Made by a program: the position numbers and the translations under genes. Positions 35,357 through 46,478 of a stretch of 64,000 nt of DNA are shown piece by piece; the stretch's first letter is position 1, and every line of letters starts with the position of its first letter. The notes below the pieces were generated by a model. That model saw only the letters and a program-made list of their open reading frames with translations, had not been told where the DNA came from and made no database searches. The stretch lies in the NCBI GenBank assembly GCA_964036045.1, contig OZ038381.1:136988306-137052305 (forward strand). The letters run 5' to 3'. This DNA is from Eutreptiella sp. 'Long Island Sound 2002'. Taxonomy: Eukaryota; Euglenozoa; Euglenophyceae; Eutreptiales; Eutreptiaceae.

Positions 35357-35424
35357 TATAGGCTTCTCAGGCTGACCTATAAGACGCTGTTCCCAAACCA
35401 GGTTGCAAGCAAGCAAGCTTAAGG
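35357..35424 (+). repeat. 65-bp duplicated block, second copy
   Basis: Nearly identical to 34958-35025. This copy leads into the conserved stem-loop as in H. Confidence 0.75.
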
Positions 35425-35426
35425 AA

Positions 35427-35460
35427 CTCCACCCGTTCTCTTATAGAACGTGGGGTGGAG
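35427..35460 (+). other. Conserved stem-loop in element D 3' region
   Basis: CTCCACCC and GTTCT pair with AGAAC and GGGTGGAG around a CTTAT loop. H (39770-39803) and G (56421-56454) keep the inner GTTCT/AGAAC stem and outer pairing despite sequence change. Confidence 0.6.
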
Positions 35461-36760
35461 CCCCTGGGTAACCTAAACAATGGTTATACCGTGCGCAAGA
35501 TGCGTGGCCTACCCTTTAATGCACCATATGCATGCACGGGTATGCACGAAGCTCTCAATCCACTGTTTCAACTATTCCTTTTCTAACAATCCATACCACA
35601 ATCACGAACTCAACCAGGGGGTGGCCACTCCTGGGCTTACTCACCATACCTACCGCTGGAGAGCGAGAGCAAGTGGGCCAAGAAAACCAAACACAAGCGC
35701 AGCAAGCGTTTGTGCACTCGTGTGTATGTTCTAATCAGTCGATCTCACCTCTAATCATCGTGCAATCTTCCAATCTGTCCCTCTACTTTACGTTTGCGCT
35801 GCAACACGGCGAAATCTCGGAAACACGAGACAAGCAATCTGCATGCTGCATGAGAGGCAAACGAAACGTGTATGTTTATACCTCTTTCTTTGAACTCATA
35901 TTGAATTCTTGAATTCTTTCGTCTTGATTTTTCGAAGAAGCATGCATGCAATCTCTACGTTTGTTATTTATTGTGTGTCTCGTCATTTCCTTATTATTAC
36001 GTGACATACTGTTATGATCTTATTTTTTCTGTCATTTCCGGCGCCCAATTAGGATGCGCTCCGGCGCGCCGCTTTTCTCTGCGTGTAAACCCATGAATTT
36101 AAAACTTCCTGTGAGGAAATAAAATTTCTAAAAATGTGCATTTCATGCACTTGGAGCTTCTGGACAGGTGTGTGCCCTCAGAAAACTTCTAGGCCGTCAT
36201 TTGACGGATTTTGGTGTTTGCGTCGATCGTTGCGTGTTTGTCAGTCCCTCAACCCTTCGTCCCTTCTCTGCAGATATCCTGGAGCGCAAACAGTGGAGAA
36301 GGCCGTGTTCTGGCCGAAAAACTGACTCCTGGACCACTGTCCAGAATCTCATACCCCCATGAGGGTAAAATAATTTTCAACGCCACTAAGGACAGATCAG
36401 GTCAGGCAGCAGGTTCAATGAGACCCCAGACAGCATGTCCTGATCGTATCCTGCGTTGGGTTTTGCATATTGCACTGCGTTTTGCTATTTGGAGGGGGAG
36501 GTGTATGCACACATGAAGTGGCATGCCCATTCTAACCCCCTACCAAGCCACAGCTGCCCCAGCGACGCCAATGAGCGCAGTGGGAGCTGTAGGTGTCGGT
36601 TATGACTGAGCAAAAATTTGGTGACTCCCCTGACGCAGCGCTTTCCTTCCAATGTTAGGGTTGTTATAGGAAATTTTAAGAAGATGTCGAAGCCATGGCG
36701 ACGAGAATTCCCTTTTTCCTTTAAAATGCGACAGCGTTGGCCACCACAGCACAGGGGGGG

Positions 36761-37532
36761 AGTAGGAAAAAGTGTATTTCCCTGCCAAAAGATTAGCTTT
36801 AGTTGTTATAGAGAGGCCTAAAGGCATAACACATTTTTATCTTAGTATTGGCCTCACCACAAGGGGTGACAAGACATTTTGACCCATAAAACCAAGCATC
36901 GAACAATGGACGTTGTGTGGACCCCTGACCCCCCAACTGATTGGACTTATTCACCATTTCTTGGACTGACTGAGGCACTGATATTAATCTAGAGCCTATA
37001 CATTTTTCTATACTTTCTCATGAATGCTTAGCTATACTAGTGGTCTGCACCCTAGGGGGCTGGGGCACCTCTTTTTGAGACGTCCTGGGTTCAATTCCCA
37101 GTCAGCCCAGCTAAGTAGGAAGATCCAATGTGACATGGCAGTGACCTCAGCACCACAAGCCATGCCACCTCAGCACCTATGGGACCCAAAACAAAGAGTG
37201 CACATCTCTAGATGGCACTATAAAAGAGAGGATGCCCATGTGGGCAGTTTTCCCATGATTGTAGGATATTTTCTAACTATCTTTTCTTACATCTGTAGTT
37301 ATTGTGAGTTTCCCTTGTTGCTACACTATCTCCTTTGACTGCAGCCCCTCATGTTGTGGATTTGATCCTGTGGTCCTTTGCTTGCACTGTCAGTATTAAT
37401 TTCTGGTTGATTTCATCAAACCATATTTGTTTGGAAAACCTGAACTACATCAATAAGCAGCAGGAGCAAGCAGACGCACAAACAATACAATATCATCAAA
37501 GCAATCAACAGTGAAAGCCTGTTCTAACTTTC
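36761..37532 (+). repeat. Family-2 LTR between elements D and H
   Basis: 772 bp, homologous to 41248-43661 (H, without its insertion) and 50042-50827 (G). The left edge follows a G-run (purine tract of D) and starts AGTA; the right edge aligns with the bases before the PBS in G (TTTC). Termini are therefore not TG..CA. It is the 3' LTR of D and simultaneously precedes stub H. Confidence 0.75.
37027..37115 (+). other. tRNA-like fold in family-2 LTR (D/H copy)
   Basis: 89 nt closed by CTTAGCT/AGCTAAG. Inside are a D-arm-like CTAGTGG and a perfect T-arm (CTGGG TTCAATT CCCAG) with a B-box-like GGTTCAATTCC. It lacks a convincing anticodon arm, so it is tRNA-derived or tRNA-mimicking rather than a tRNA gene. 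Confidence 0.6.
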
Positions 37533-38857
37533 TCTACGTGGACGGACGATCAGCTGCGGAAAGCCCTCCAGCCCATCGTGGACAAGTGCCCGTGTCGGTT
37601 CTGTAAACCTGGGGATATCAGGGACAGAGGTCTCTGTTCGACACTCCCTATTCCACACTGTGCCAACAATGTTCTCTACCTGGACTACACGGAGATGCCT
37701 AAGTTCTGGGGCTATACCTTTGCCCTAGTGGTAACCTGTGGGCTGACGAGGTTTACCAGGGTGTTCCCATGCACAAAACACATCACCGGCGAGGAGACCA
37801 TCAAGATACTCCTGGACGAGTGGTTCTGTGTCTATGGGGCACCCAAAGTGATTAACTCAGACGAGGACGTCCGAGTACGCTCCGTCACTGGCTGGTACAA
37901 GAGAGTCCTGAGGTCCCTCAATGTCCAGGTGTCAACAGAGATTCCCTATTTTCATACGAGTAACCCCCTATGTGAGCGACATATTCGAGTTCTCAAAGAG
38001 AACATGAGGATATGGTGCAAGACTGAGCGCACCAAAAAACTGGGTGAGACTACTCCCCGTCATATCCTTGACGATGAATTCCCAAGAGAGTTTGGCAACT
38101 GGCTATTCGCCCTATGAGCTGTTCATGGGACGCCCGGCATGGTTCCTACATGCTTCCTATTCTGGGGATTCCTACTCCACTGTGGGTAAGTGGGTAAAGG
38201 AGCAACACGACAAGGTGGACAAGGCCAAGGCTATGCTCCAGAGAGTGAGGGAGCGCCAGTGGAACAAGAGGAACAAGCACCGGGTGCCAGCCTGCTACCA
38301 AGAGGGAGACTGGGTGTTGGTGCACCACAGTCGGCTACCTGCCTGGCCACGTTGCAACAGCGATGACCCCTACTTTGGGCCCTACAAGATCCTGTCTGTG
38401 GATGGTCACTGCATCACCGTGCGGTGTTCTCCCTGACTAGGGGGGACCCTGGTGTGCGCTGCTCAACAGCTCAAGCACTACTACGACACAGAGGACCTCT
38501 GTGGGGAAGAATGGGAACTAAACGACGATGAGATCGCCGCTCTGGACCTATGGGGCGCTGCCAGCCCAATGGAAGTTGAAGGAGAACTCCCCGACATGAA
38601 TGCCCAGGAGGTGGCTAAGGAAGGCTTCTACCTGGTGAAGTCGGTTATCCGACAGCGCTATCGCCAAGGGTGGCGTTTCCTCACCCTCTTGGAAGGGTTT
38701 GGAGTTGAAGAAGCTACCTGGGAACCCTTCTCTGCCTTTTTTGCTTCCTGAGGGACGCCTGAATTCTGTTCTGGTAGACTACTTGTCCCAGAACAATCTA
38801 GGAGAGTTGCTGAGGCTCGCTGAAACGCTTGCCTCTCAGAAGAAGCCTGGGGACTGA
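37533..38857 (+). pseudogene. pol: Element H stub: integrase core to chromodomain
   Basis: Directly after the LTR the sequence enters family-2 pol in the integrase zinc region; PBS, gag, protease, RT and RNase H are absent. The integrase core is open at 37578-38117 (CGLTRFTRVFPC, INSDEDVRVRS, NPLCERHIRVLKEN). After a frameshift the C-terminal part (38044-38436) and, after TGA near 38434, a chromodomain ending FGVEEATWEPFSAF (38452-38751) follow; the pol end by homology to D is TGA at 38855. It has fewer lesions than D and serves as a reference for D's C-to-T changes. Confidence 0.85.
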
Positions 38858-41247
38858 GCCCTTCCTATACCTGCCTATGGGTGTGTGAGTGTGCTGATCC
38901 TGAGGACCTATGAGCAAGCTGCAGAAATGGTGTCCTAATTATACTCAAGTCTGCACCCTTGCTGAACCCGGCGGATGTCTTTACACGGTGCCACGGGGTA
39001 CGCCCCGGGTCTCTCCGCCCCTAGGTGCCCGACCTCTGTGCTGGCACCAGACTTCCTTGGGGGAATACCCAGCGCTAACGCCAAGGTATTGGTTTTCCTA
39101 CCTACCTGCCTACTACAGGGGAGGGGTGGCCAAAAGCTAAGAGGCATGAAAAAGCCTGTTTGCTACACGGCCAAAACCTAGACTACCACTGCCACTGCCC
39201 ACCAAAACCCTGAAAAAATTTCAGGAAATAGGCGGGACATTGACACACACACTACAGGTCCGACACTCACTACAGTGGCACCAGCCTTCGAAGTATTAGT
39301 GAGCTCTGGGCTCAAGCCCTCACTCATACCTACCACTCCTACACACACACGCTACTTGGCGTTGTGGAGGAACATGGACCAGGCCCTAGTGGCCAACCTG
39401 TGAAAGTACAGGAGAACACAGCGCTACTAAGCGACTGTGGCCTAACAGGGACGCCACTACGTGTTTCCCTGTCAGGGCTTGGAGGGAAGGAGTGCTCTGT
39501 TTGCGTGCACAGCGTGTATGATGAACAGGTCGGACTGCCCTCGCCACTCACGGCTGAGATACAGTTTTTTTGTTGTGATCTGCGCCGCATGTTTCAGCAC
39601 GGCAGGGAACTGCACCAAATCTTCCTTACCTGCCCACCTGTAAAGGAAAGGCCAATGGACCTGGTTTGAGACTAAGGAACCAAACCAGCCTCCACGTATT
39701 ATACGCTTCTCAGGCTGACCTATAATACACTGTTCCCAAACCAGGTTGCAAGCAAGCAAGCTTAAGGAACTCCACCCGTTCTCTTATAGAACTTGAGGTG
39801 GAGCCCCTGGGTAACCCAAACAAGGGTTATACCATGCGCAAGACGCGTGGCCTACCCTTTAATGCGCCATATGCATGCACGGGTATGCACAAATCTGTCT
39901 AGCCACTATTTTAACCACTCCATTTTCCAACAATCCAGACCAACCCCAATCACCAACTCAACCAGGGGGTGGCCCCTCCTGGGCTTACTCACCTTACCTA
40001 CCGCTGGAGAGCGAGAGCAGGTGAGCGAAGAAAACGAAACACAAGCGAAGCAAGCGTTTATGCACGCGTGTGTATGTTCTAATCAGTGCTACAAAAATGG
40101 AGGTTGGTGGGTAAGAACAGTTGTCATGGTTGCCCCGCATTGCATCGCACGACAGGACCGTTAGCCCCCCATGACAACCACTCCCTGGCCGAAGGCCATC
40201 TGTTTCTCTCTAATCTCACCTCTAATCATCGTGCAATCTTCTAATGAAACCCTCTACTCTATGTTTGCGTTGCTACGCGGCTAGTCCGCAGTAACACGAG
40301 ACAAGCAATGTGCATGCTGCATACGAAGCAACGAAAATCTGTATGTGTATACCTTGTTCTGCGAATCTCTATTGAATTATCGAATTCTTCATTCTTGAAC
40401 TTTCCTGTACGCATGAGTGGAATCCCTACCTTTATTATTTAATGTGTGTTTCGTCATTTCTTGATTGTTCCGTGACATACTGTTATAATCTTTTTTTCTC
40501 TGTCTTTTCCGGCGCCCAATTAGGATGCGCTCTGGAGCGCCGCTTTTCTCTGCGTGTACCTGCAGGGATTTAAAAATACCTGGGATGAAATAAAATTGCG
40601 TAAAAATGTACATTGAATGCACACGGAGATTCTGAACAGGTGTGTACCCTCAGAAAAATTCTAGGCCGTCATTTGACAGATTTTGGTGTTTGCGTTGATC
40701 GTTGCATGTTAGTCAGTCCCTCAATCCTTCGTCCCTTCTCTGCACATATCCTGGAGCGCAAATAGTGGAGTAGGCCGTGTTCTGGCCGAAGAACTGACTC
40801 CTTGACCACTGTCCAGAATCCAAGACCCCCATGAGGGCAAACTAATTTTCAACGCCTCCCCCACGCACTCAGGACAGAACAGGTCAGACAGCAGGTTCAA
40901 CGAGACCCCAGACAGCGTGTCCTGATCGTATCCTGCGTTGGGGTGTGCGTATTGCACTGCGTTTTGCTATTTGGAGGGAGAGGTGTATGCACACATGAAG
41001 TGGCATGCCCATTCTAACCCCCTACCAAGCCACAGCTGCCCCAGCGACGCCAATGAGCGCAGTGGGAGCTGTAGGTGTCTGTTATGACTAAGCAAAAACT
41101 GGCGACGGTTCTGACGCAGTGCTTTCTTTCCAATCTTAGGGATGTTATAGGAAATTTTAAAAGGATGTTGAAGCCATGGGGAGGTCAAGAAGAATTCCCT
41201 TTTCCCTTTAAAATGTGACAGTGGTGGCCACCACAGCACAAGGGGGG
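38858..41247 (+). other. 3' non-coding region of element H
   Basis: Homologous to 34091-36760 of D. It lacks D's 330-bp insert but carries about 120 extra bases near 40086-40207 containing an inverted GTTGTCATGG/CCATGACAAC pair. It ends in a purine tract (AGGGGGG) before the LTR. No gene seen. Confidence 0.65.
39770..39803 (+). other. Conserved stem-loop in element H 3' region
   Basis: Same fold as 35427-35460; loop and inner stem are identical, with changes near the outer 3' arm. Confidence 0.55.
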
Positions 41248-41395
41248 AGTAACAAAAAGTGTATTCCCCTGCCAAAAGGTTAGCTTTAGTTGTCATAGAG
41301 AGGCCTAAAGGCATAACACATTTTTATCTTAGTATTGGCCTATCCAAAAGGGGTGACAACACCGTCATCCTTAAGCTGACCCTTCGTCACAAAAC

Positions 41396-41760
41396 TGATT
41401 TCACTTCTTTTTCAGAACTTTTTTCACTGATTTCACTTCCTTCTAACTTGCCACCTTGGACATAAATTATTATCGTATAAGTGTTCCTCACAGCCAAATT
41501 GCGCATTAGCACAACCGGGATGGCACCTGTTGGCACCCCATCTTTTTTCACTGCTTGCACTGATTTCACTTCTTTTTCAGAACTTTTTTTCACTGATTTC
41601 ACTTCCTTCTAACGTGCCACCTTGGACATAAATTATCATCGTATAAGTGTTCCCCACAGCTAAATTGCGCATTAGCACAACCGGGATGGCACGTCTTGGC
41701 ACCCCATCTTTTTTCACTGCTTGCACTGATTCCAGTTCTTTTTCAGAACGTTTTCACTGT
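41396..41760. repeat. 166-bp tandem repeat inside the TIR element
   Basis: The word TGATTTCACTTC (or a close variant) starts units at 41396, 41561 and 41728, giving about 2.2 copies of 166 bp. Each has a CACAACCGGGATGGCAC block. Confidence 0.75.
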
Positions 41761-41790
41761 TTTTACTTAACGCCTTTATCCTTCTAAGTT

Positions 41791-42780
41791 GCAATCATTA
41801 TTTACCCATACCATTCTCAATGCGTTTTTAACCTTTCGGGGAGCACCCTAGTACCCAAACCTCTAGCTGATTTCACTTACAAAAATCAAGCATAAGTGAT
41901 TTTTTCGCAAAAATCACGTAGTTTGGTTGAATGCACGACACCAAGGCTCATCTAAGCAAGGAAAGGAAATTCCATTGCAATCATTATTTACCCATACCAT
42001 TCTCAATGCGTTTTTAACCTTTCGGGGAGCACCCTAGTACCCAAACCTCTAGACGGAAGCTGATTTTACGTATGGAAACCAAGCATAAGTGATCTTTGCG
42101 CAAAAAGGTGTTGCAATTTTTCTTTGACCTTTCGTACAATGTTCCAATCGGTGTAGTAGGTGCAACTCACTTTCAAAAAGCTCCAAACTAGCTCCTTGGT
42201 TGGTGGAATTGAGTTTTCATCTACTTTCATGCTGGTGAAGTGCTGAATGGTACTTCCACATGAGGTTTGGTTGAATGCACAACACCAAGGCACATCTAAG
42301 CAAGGAGACGAAGTTCAATTGCAATCATTATTTACCCATACCATTCTCAATGCGTTTTTGACCTTTCGGGGAGCACTCTAGTACCCAAACCTCTAGACGG
42401 AAGCTGATTTCACTTACGAAAACCAAGCATAAGTGATTTTTGCGCAAAACTCACGTAGTTTGGTGGAATGCACAACACCAAGGCACATGTAAGCAAGGAA
42501 ACGAAGTTCAATTGCAATCATTATTTACCCATACCAGTCTCAATGCGTTTTTGACCTTTCAGGGAGCACTCTAGTACCCAAACCTCTAGACGGAAGCTGA
42601 TTTCACTTACAAAAACCAAGCATAAGTGATATTTGCGCAAAAATCAGGTAGTTTGGTTGAATGCACGACACCAAGGCACATCTAAGCAAGGAGACGAAGT
42701 TCAATTGTTTACCCATACAATTCTCAATGCGGTTTTAACCTTTCGGGCAACACTAGTACCCAAACCTCTAGACGGCAGCT
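41791..42780. repeat. 190-bp tandem repeat inside the TIR element
   Basis: GCAATCATTATTTACCCATA-type units start near 41791, 41976, 42319, 42513 and 42700. Spacing is 185-195 bp except one interval with about 150 extra bases (42107-42260). Each contains CGGGGAGCACCCTAGTACCC or a variant. Confidence 0.78.
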
Positions 42781-43153
42781 GCAGCACCTTATCATTTTCC
42801 ATTTGGACGGCTTTAGTGATTAGTGATCTAACACTATTAGCTATTAAACTAATTAACTTATTAAACTTATCAAAAAGGTGACGTAAAATCTGCGGAAGCT
42901 GCAGAAGCGGCAGGCAGAAGCGGCAGAAGCTGCGGAAGCGGCAGCGCGATCAGTTGAATCAGTTTTGTGACGAAGGGTCAGCTTAAGGGTGATGGTGAAG
43001 ACATTTTGACCTATAAAACCAAGCATTGAACTATGGATGTTGTGTGGACCCCTGACCCCCCAACTGATTGGACTTATACACCATTTGCTGCACTGACTGA
43101 GGCGCTGACATTAACCCAGAGCCTATATATTTTTCTATAACTTCTCATGAATG

Positions 43154-43242
43154 CTTAGCTATCCTAGTGGTATGCACCCTAGGGGGCTGGGGCACGTCTT
43201 TTTCAGACGTCCTGGGTTCTACTCCCAGTCAGCCTAGCTAAG
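43154..43242 (+). other. tRNA-like fold in family-2 LTR (H copy)
   Basis: Same CTTAGCT/AGCTAAG closure, CTAGTGGTATGCACC arm and CTGGG..CCCAG T-arm as at 37027-37115, with a T-loop change (TTCTACT). Confidence 0.55.
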
Positions 43243-43654
43243 TAGGAAGATCCCATGTGACATGGCAGTGACCTCAGCACCACAAGCCATGCCACCTCAG
43301 CACCTATGGGACCCAAAACAAAGAGTGCACATCTCTAGATGGCACTATAAAAGAGAGGATGCCCATGTGGGCAGTTTTCGCATGATTGTAGGATATTTTC
43401 TAACTATCTTTTCTCAAATCTGTAGTTATTTTGAGTTTCCTTTGTTGTTACACTATCTCCTTCGACTGCAGCCCTTCATGTTGTGGGTTTGATCCCGTGG
43501 TCCCTTGCTTGCACTGTGGGTACTTATATCTCTGGTTGATTTCATCAAAACGTTTTCATTTGGAAAACCTGAGCGACACCAAGAAGCAGCAGGAGCAAGC
43601 AGAGGCACAAACAAAACAATATCATCAAAGCATTCAACAGTGAAAGTCTGTTCT

Positions 43655-45125
43655 AACGTTCTGGGCAGCTCAAAAACGGAAGTTTTCGAAACTTATTTTT
43701 ATGATATTGTGATCACCTAAGATGAGCATCCAAGGTACGTAAAGCATGTTTTGCGCCGTATTTATGTGTTTTTCGCCCTATTTTGGTACTAGATCTGGGG
43801 GGGGGTCTCCCAAGGGATTAGTACACAGCCTGCCTGTGCAGGTTTTCACCCTGGGTAGATCAAACGTATTTCTATGATATTATGATGACCGAAAATGACC
43901 AACTAAGGAATGTAAAGAATGTTTTGGGCCGTATGCCCCTGTTTTCTGCCCTATTTGCGTATCAGGTCTGGGGTGGGAGGGGGGTGGGGGCGTCTCCCCA
44001 AGATGAGCACACAAATTGCTTCCACAGCTTTTGACTGTGGGCAGCTCGAAAGCGAAAGTGTTCGAAACCTTTTTTTATGATATCGCGATCACCTAAAATG
44101 ACCATCCAAGGTATGTGAAGCACGTTTTGGGCCATATGTGCATGTGTTTTGCCCTTTTTGGGTATCAGGTCTGGGGGGGGGGGTCTCCCAAGGGATTAGT
44201 ACACAACTTGTTTATGCAGTTTACACCTTGGGGAGCTCAAGAATCCAAGTTTTCGAAACTTATTTTTGTGATATTGTGATCACCTTCAAATGACCACCCA
44301 AGGTATGTAAAGCATGTTTTAGGCCATACGTACGTGTGTTTCGCCCTACTTGGGTATTAGGTCTGAGGGGGGGGGGGCCTCCCAAGGGATTAGTACACAA
44401 CCTGCTTGTGCAATTTTTCACCTTGGGCTGCTCAAAAATGGAAGTTTACGAAGCTTATTATTGTGATAGTGTTATCACCTAAAATGACCATCCAACGTAT
44501 GTAAAGCATTTTTTAGCCCGCATTTGTGTGTCTTTTTGCCCTATTTGGGTATTTGGTGGGGCGGGGGGGGGGGTCTGCCAAAGGATTAGTACACAACCTA
44601 TTGATGCTGGTTTTCAGCCTGGGCAGCTCAAAAATCGGGGTTTTCGAAACTTACTTTTGTGATACCATGATCACCTAAAATGACCATCGAAGGGATGTAA
44701 AGCATGTTTTAGGCCGTATTTACGTGTTTTTCATCCTCTTCGTTTTTAGGTCCCGCTGCAGGGGTCTCCCAAGGGATTGGTACAGAACCTGCTTATGCAG
44801 TTTTTCACCCTCCGCAACTCAAGAATAGAAATTTTACAAACTTATTTGTATTAAATTGTGGTCACCTAAAATCAGCATCCAATGTATGTAAAGCATGTTT
44901 TAGGACAGATTAACGCAATTTTTGTCCTATTTGGGTATTAGGTGTGGAGAGGTATCCCAAGGGATTGATACACAACCTGCTTGTGCGGTTTTTACCCTGG
45001 GCAGCTCAAAAGTTGAAGTTTTCAATCCTTGTGTTTCTGATACCATGATCACCTAAAATGACCATCCAAGGGATGTAAAGCATCTTTTACGCCGTAGTCA
45101 CCTGTTTTTGGCCCCATTTCTTAGG
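43655..45125. repeat. Satellite array, about 190-bp unit, 7.7 copies
   Basis: Units start at the GGGCAGCTCAAAA-type word near 43661, 43851, 44033, 44227, 44421, 44617, 44808 and 44995 (spacing 182-196 bp). Shared blocks include GTGATCACCTAAAATGACCA, GTAAAGCATGTTTTAGG, a variable G-run and CCCAAGGGATTAGTACACAA. Copies are diverged from each other. No coding capacity. Confidence 0.88.
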
Positions 45126-45471
45126 CGGCTCAAGTTGCAGGGTCAAAATGTGCCCAAAGGTGCCTGTCAGCACCTCCTAGAAAAAATAGTCGTTTTGGAG
45201 GACCGGAAAATAAACAGACACAAAATCACGCAAAAAAATGATTACTTGGACCGTTTTGATTTGTTTTTAAGAAAACCGACTGCTCCGGGAAAAAATTTAT
45301 CTGCCTAAAAGTGCACTGCTTTTTTTGGAAAACCATGACTTTTCCTTTCTTCTACCACTTATGCTTTCACATGAAAATACGCATTAGCTAGCAATCCTTT
45401 CGGAAACCAGTTTTAGAAATCTATGTTGCATGCAGCACCGCAAGAAGCATTTTTTTACACCCTTCTTTGCT

Positions 45472-45487
45472 GCGAGGCCTCGCGCAA
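45472..45487. repeat. Palindrome copy 1 (3' flank)
   Basis: GAGGCCTCGCGCAA core with a damaged left arm; downstream of the gene's stop. Confidence 0.65.
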
Positions 45488-45578
45488 ACATCAGCACAAC
45501 ACCGCAATAAAACGCATCACAGGGAAAAATGTGCCGCACAAAGTGACAGCAAAAAGGTTGTCGAAGAAGAATGACTAG

Positions 45579-45594
45579 GGCGAGCCCTCGCGCA
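45579..45594. repeat. Palindrome copy 2 (3' flank)
   Basis: GCGAGCCCTCGCGCAT, an imperfect copy directly after the predicted stop codon. Confidence 0.55.
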
Positions 45595-46458
45595 TAATAT
45601 ATCAGATCAAGCGAAGAAATTACTTTTTCTTCGGAGCAGCTTGCAGCTTAGCAGCCATAGACTTAGCAACGGACATATTACCCTTTGGCGGTGGCTTTGC
45701 GGGCTGGTCTCTTGGTTGGGACTGACGAGCTGGCTACTTGAATGCAAATCTGGCCCGGCTCTCCTCGGACCCTGGTCTCACTGCCGCTTTCTTCGCTGTC
45801 TTGCCTTGGGAGACCTGCAGCTCCTCCTCCTCTTTTTCTTTGCTCTCCTCCTCTTCATCTCCATCGCTCTCACCGGTATGTTCACCGGTCCGCGATTTCG
45901 CTGCCTGGGGCTTGTAAGCAGTCTTCTTCTTCTTTGGGGCAGGTTCCTCACCAGTTGACTTCCGCTTTGCTGCAGAAGCCTGTGCTTCTGCAGCTTGACC
46001 ATTCTGAACGATCTCTTCCTCCTTCAGCTCGCACGCATCAGAACCGTACTTTTCATCGCAAACTCAAAGGGCAATACCACGGTTTGTCCAGTTGGCCTGC
46101 TGTTCCCAATCACCAGACTCGTCCAGCTTCGACCCTCGTGTCAAGACGTGGTTCAGCTGATTCTGCACTCAGTTGACCCAATCAGAGGGACTGTCGGTGG
46201 ACACACCAAGAAGGTACATGCGAGAATCTGGCTCGATGGTAGCAATCTTGCACGCCAGGTCTGGTTGATGATCAATGAACGCAAAAGCAGCCTTGAAGCC
46301 CGGCCCATGAATCTTCTTCAAGTGATGGAGGTGAGTATTGAAATACCACATGACATGCGCTATCGGCAGGGGGCCGCCAAATTCAGTGTCTACCATCTCC
46401 TGTACTTGAGTAGGCCCAAACGTTAGATAATTCGGAATCTGCGAAGAGGGAGAAGTTA

Positions 46459-46478
46459 TTGCGCGAGGCCTCGCGCAA
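46459..46478. repeat. Palindrome copy 3 (intron e/f)
   Basis: Perfect 20-bp TTGCGCGAGGCCTCGCGCAA in a 67-nt intron (46505-46439) that splices in frame. Confidence 0.8.

Larger units (their letters stand above)
34091..36760 (+). other. Long 3' non-coding region of element D
   Basis: About 2.7 kb between the pol stop and the LTR, shared with H (38858-41247) and partly with G (56326-56740). It carries a conserved stem-loop (35427-35460), a 330-bp segment absent from H (about 35027-35356) flanked by a 65-bp duplication, and a G-run purine tract at 36754-36760. Short ORFs such as 34633-34929 are open on both strands and not clearly conserved, so I do not call a gene. Confidence 0.65.
41360..42997. 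mobile_element. Non-autonomous TIR element filled with tandem repeats
   Basis: Inverted ends of about 41 bp with two or three mismatches: the left begins CACCGTCATCCTTAAGCTGA, and the right end reads inward CACCATCACCCTTAAGCTGA. The flanking bases rejoin to restore the LTR seen at 36761-37532, leaving a 2-bp AA duplication. No transposase ORF is present. The interior is almost entirely two tandem arrays plus a GCAGAAGCGG-type microsatellite (42893-42945). Superfamily not assigned; ends beginning CACC recall CACTA-like elements, but the duplication length does not settle it. Confidence 0.82.
41248..43661 (+). repeat. Family-2 3' LTR of H, split by a TIR element
   Basis: The LTR sequence is 41248-41359 plus 42998-43661, together 776 bp, matching 772 bp at 36761-37532. 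The interruption is the 1638-bp element 41360-42997. The right edge abuts the 190-bp satellite. Confidence 0.78.
45126..45619. other. Spacer with two palindrome copies
   Basis: Non-coding sequence between the satellite and the decayed gene's stop. It is AT-rich up to about 45460 and holds two copies of the GAGGCCTC-centred palindrome. Probably 3' flank or UTR of the minus-strand gene. Confidence 0.55.

Noticed and set aside
43655-45125. CRISPR-like array or bacterial repeat.
   Set aside because: Units are about 190 bp head-to-tail without spacers, in eukaryotic retrotransposon-rich DNA.
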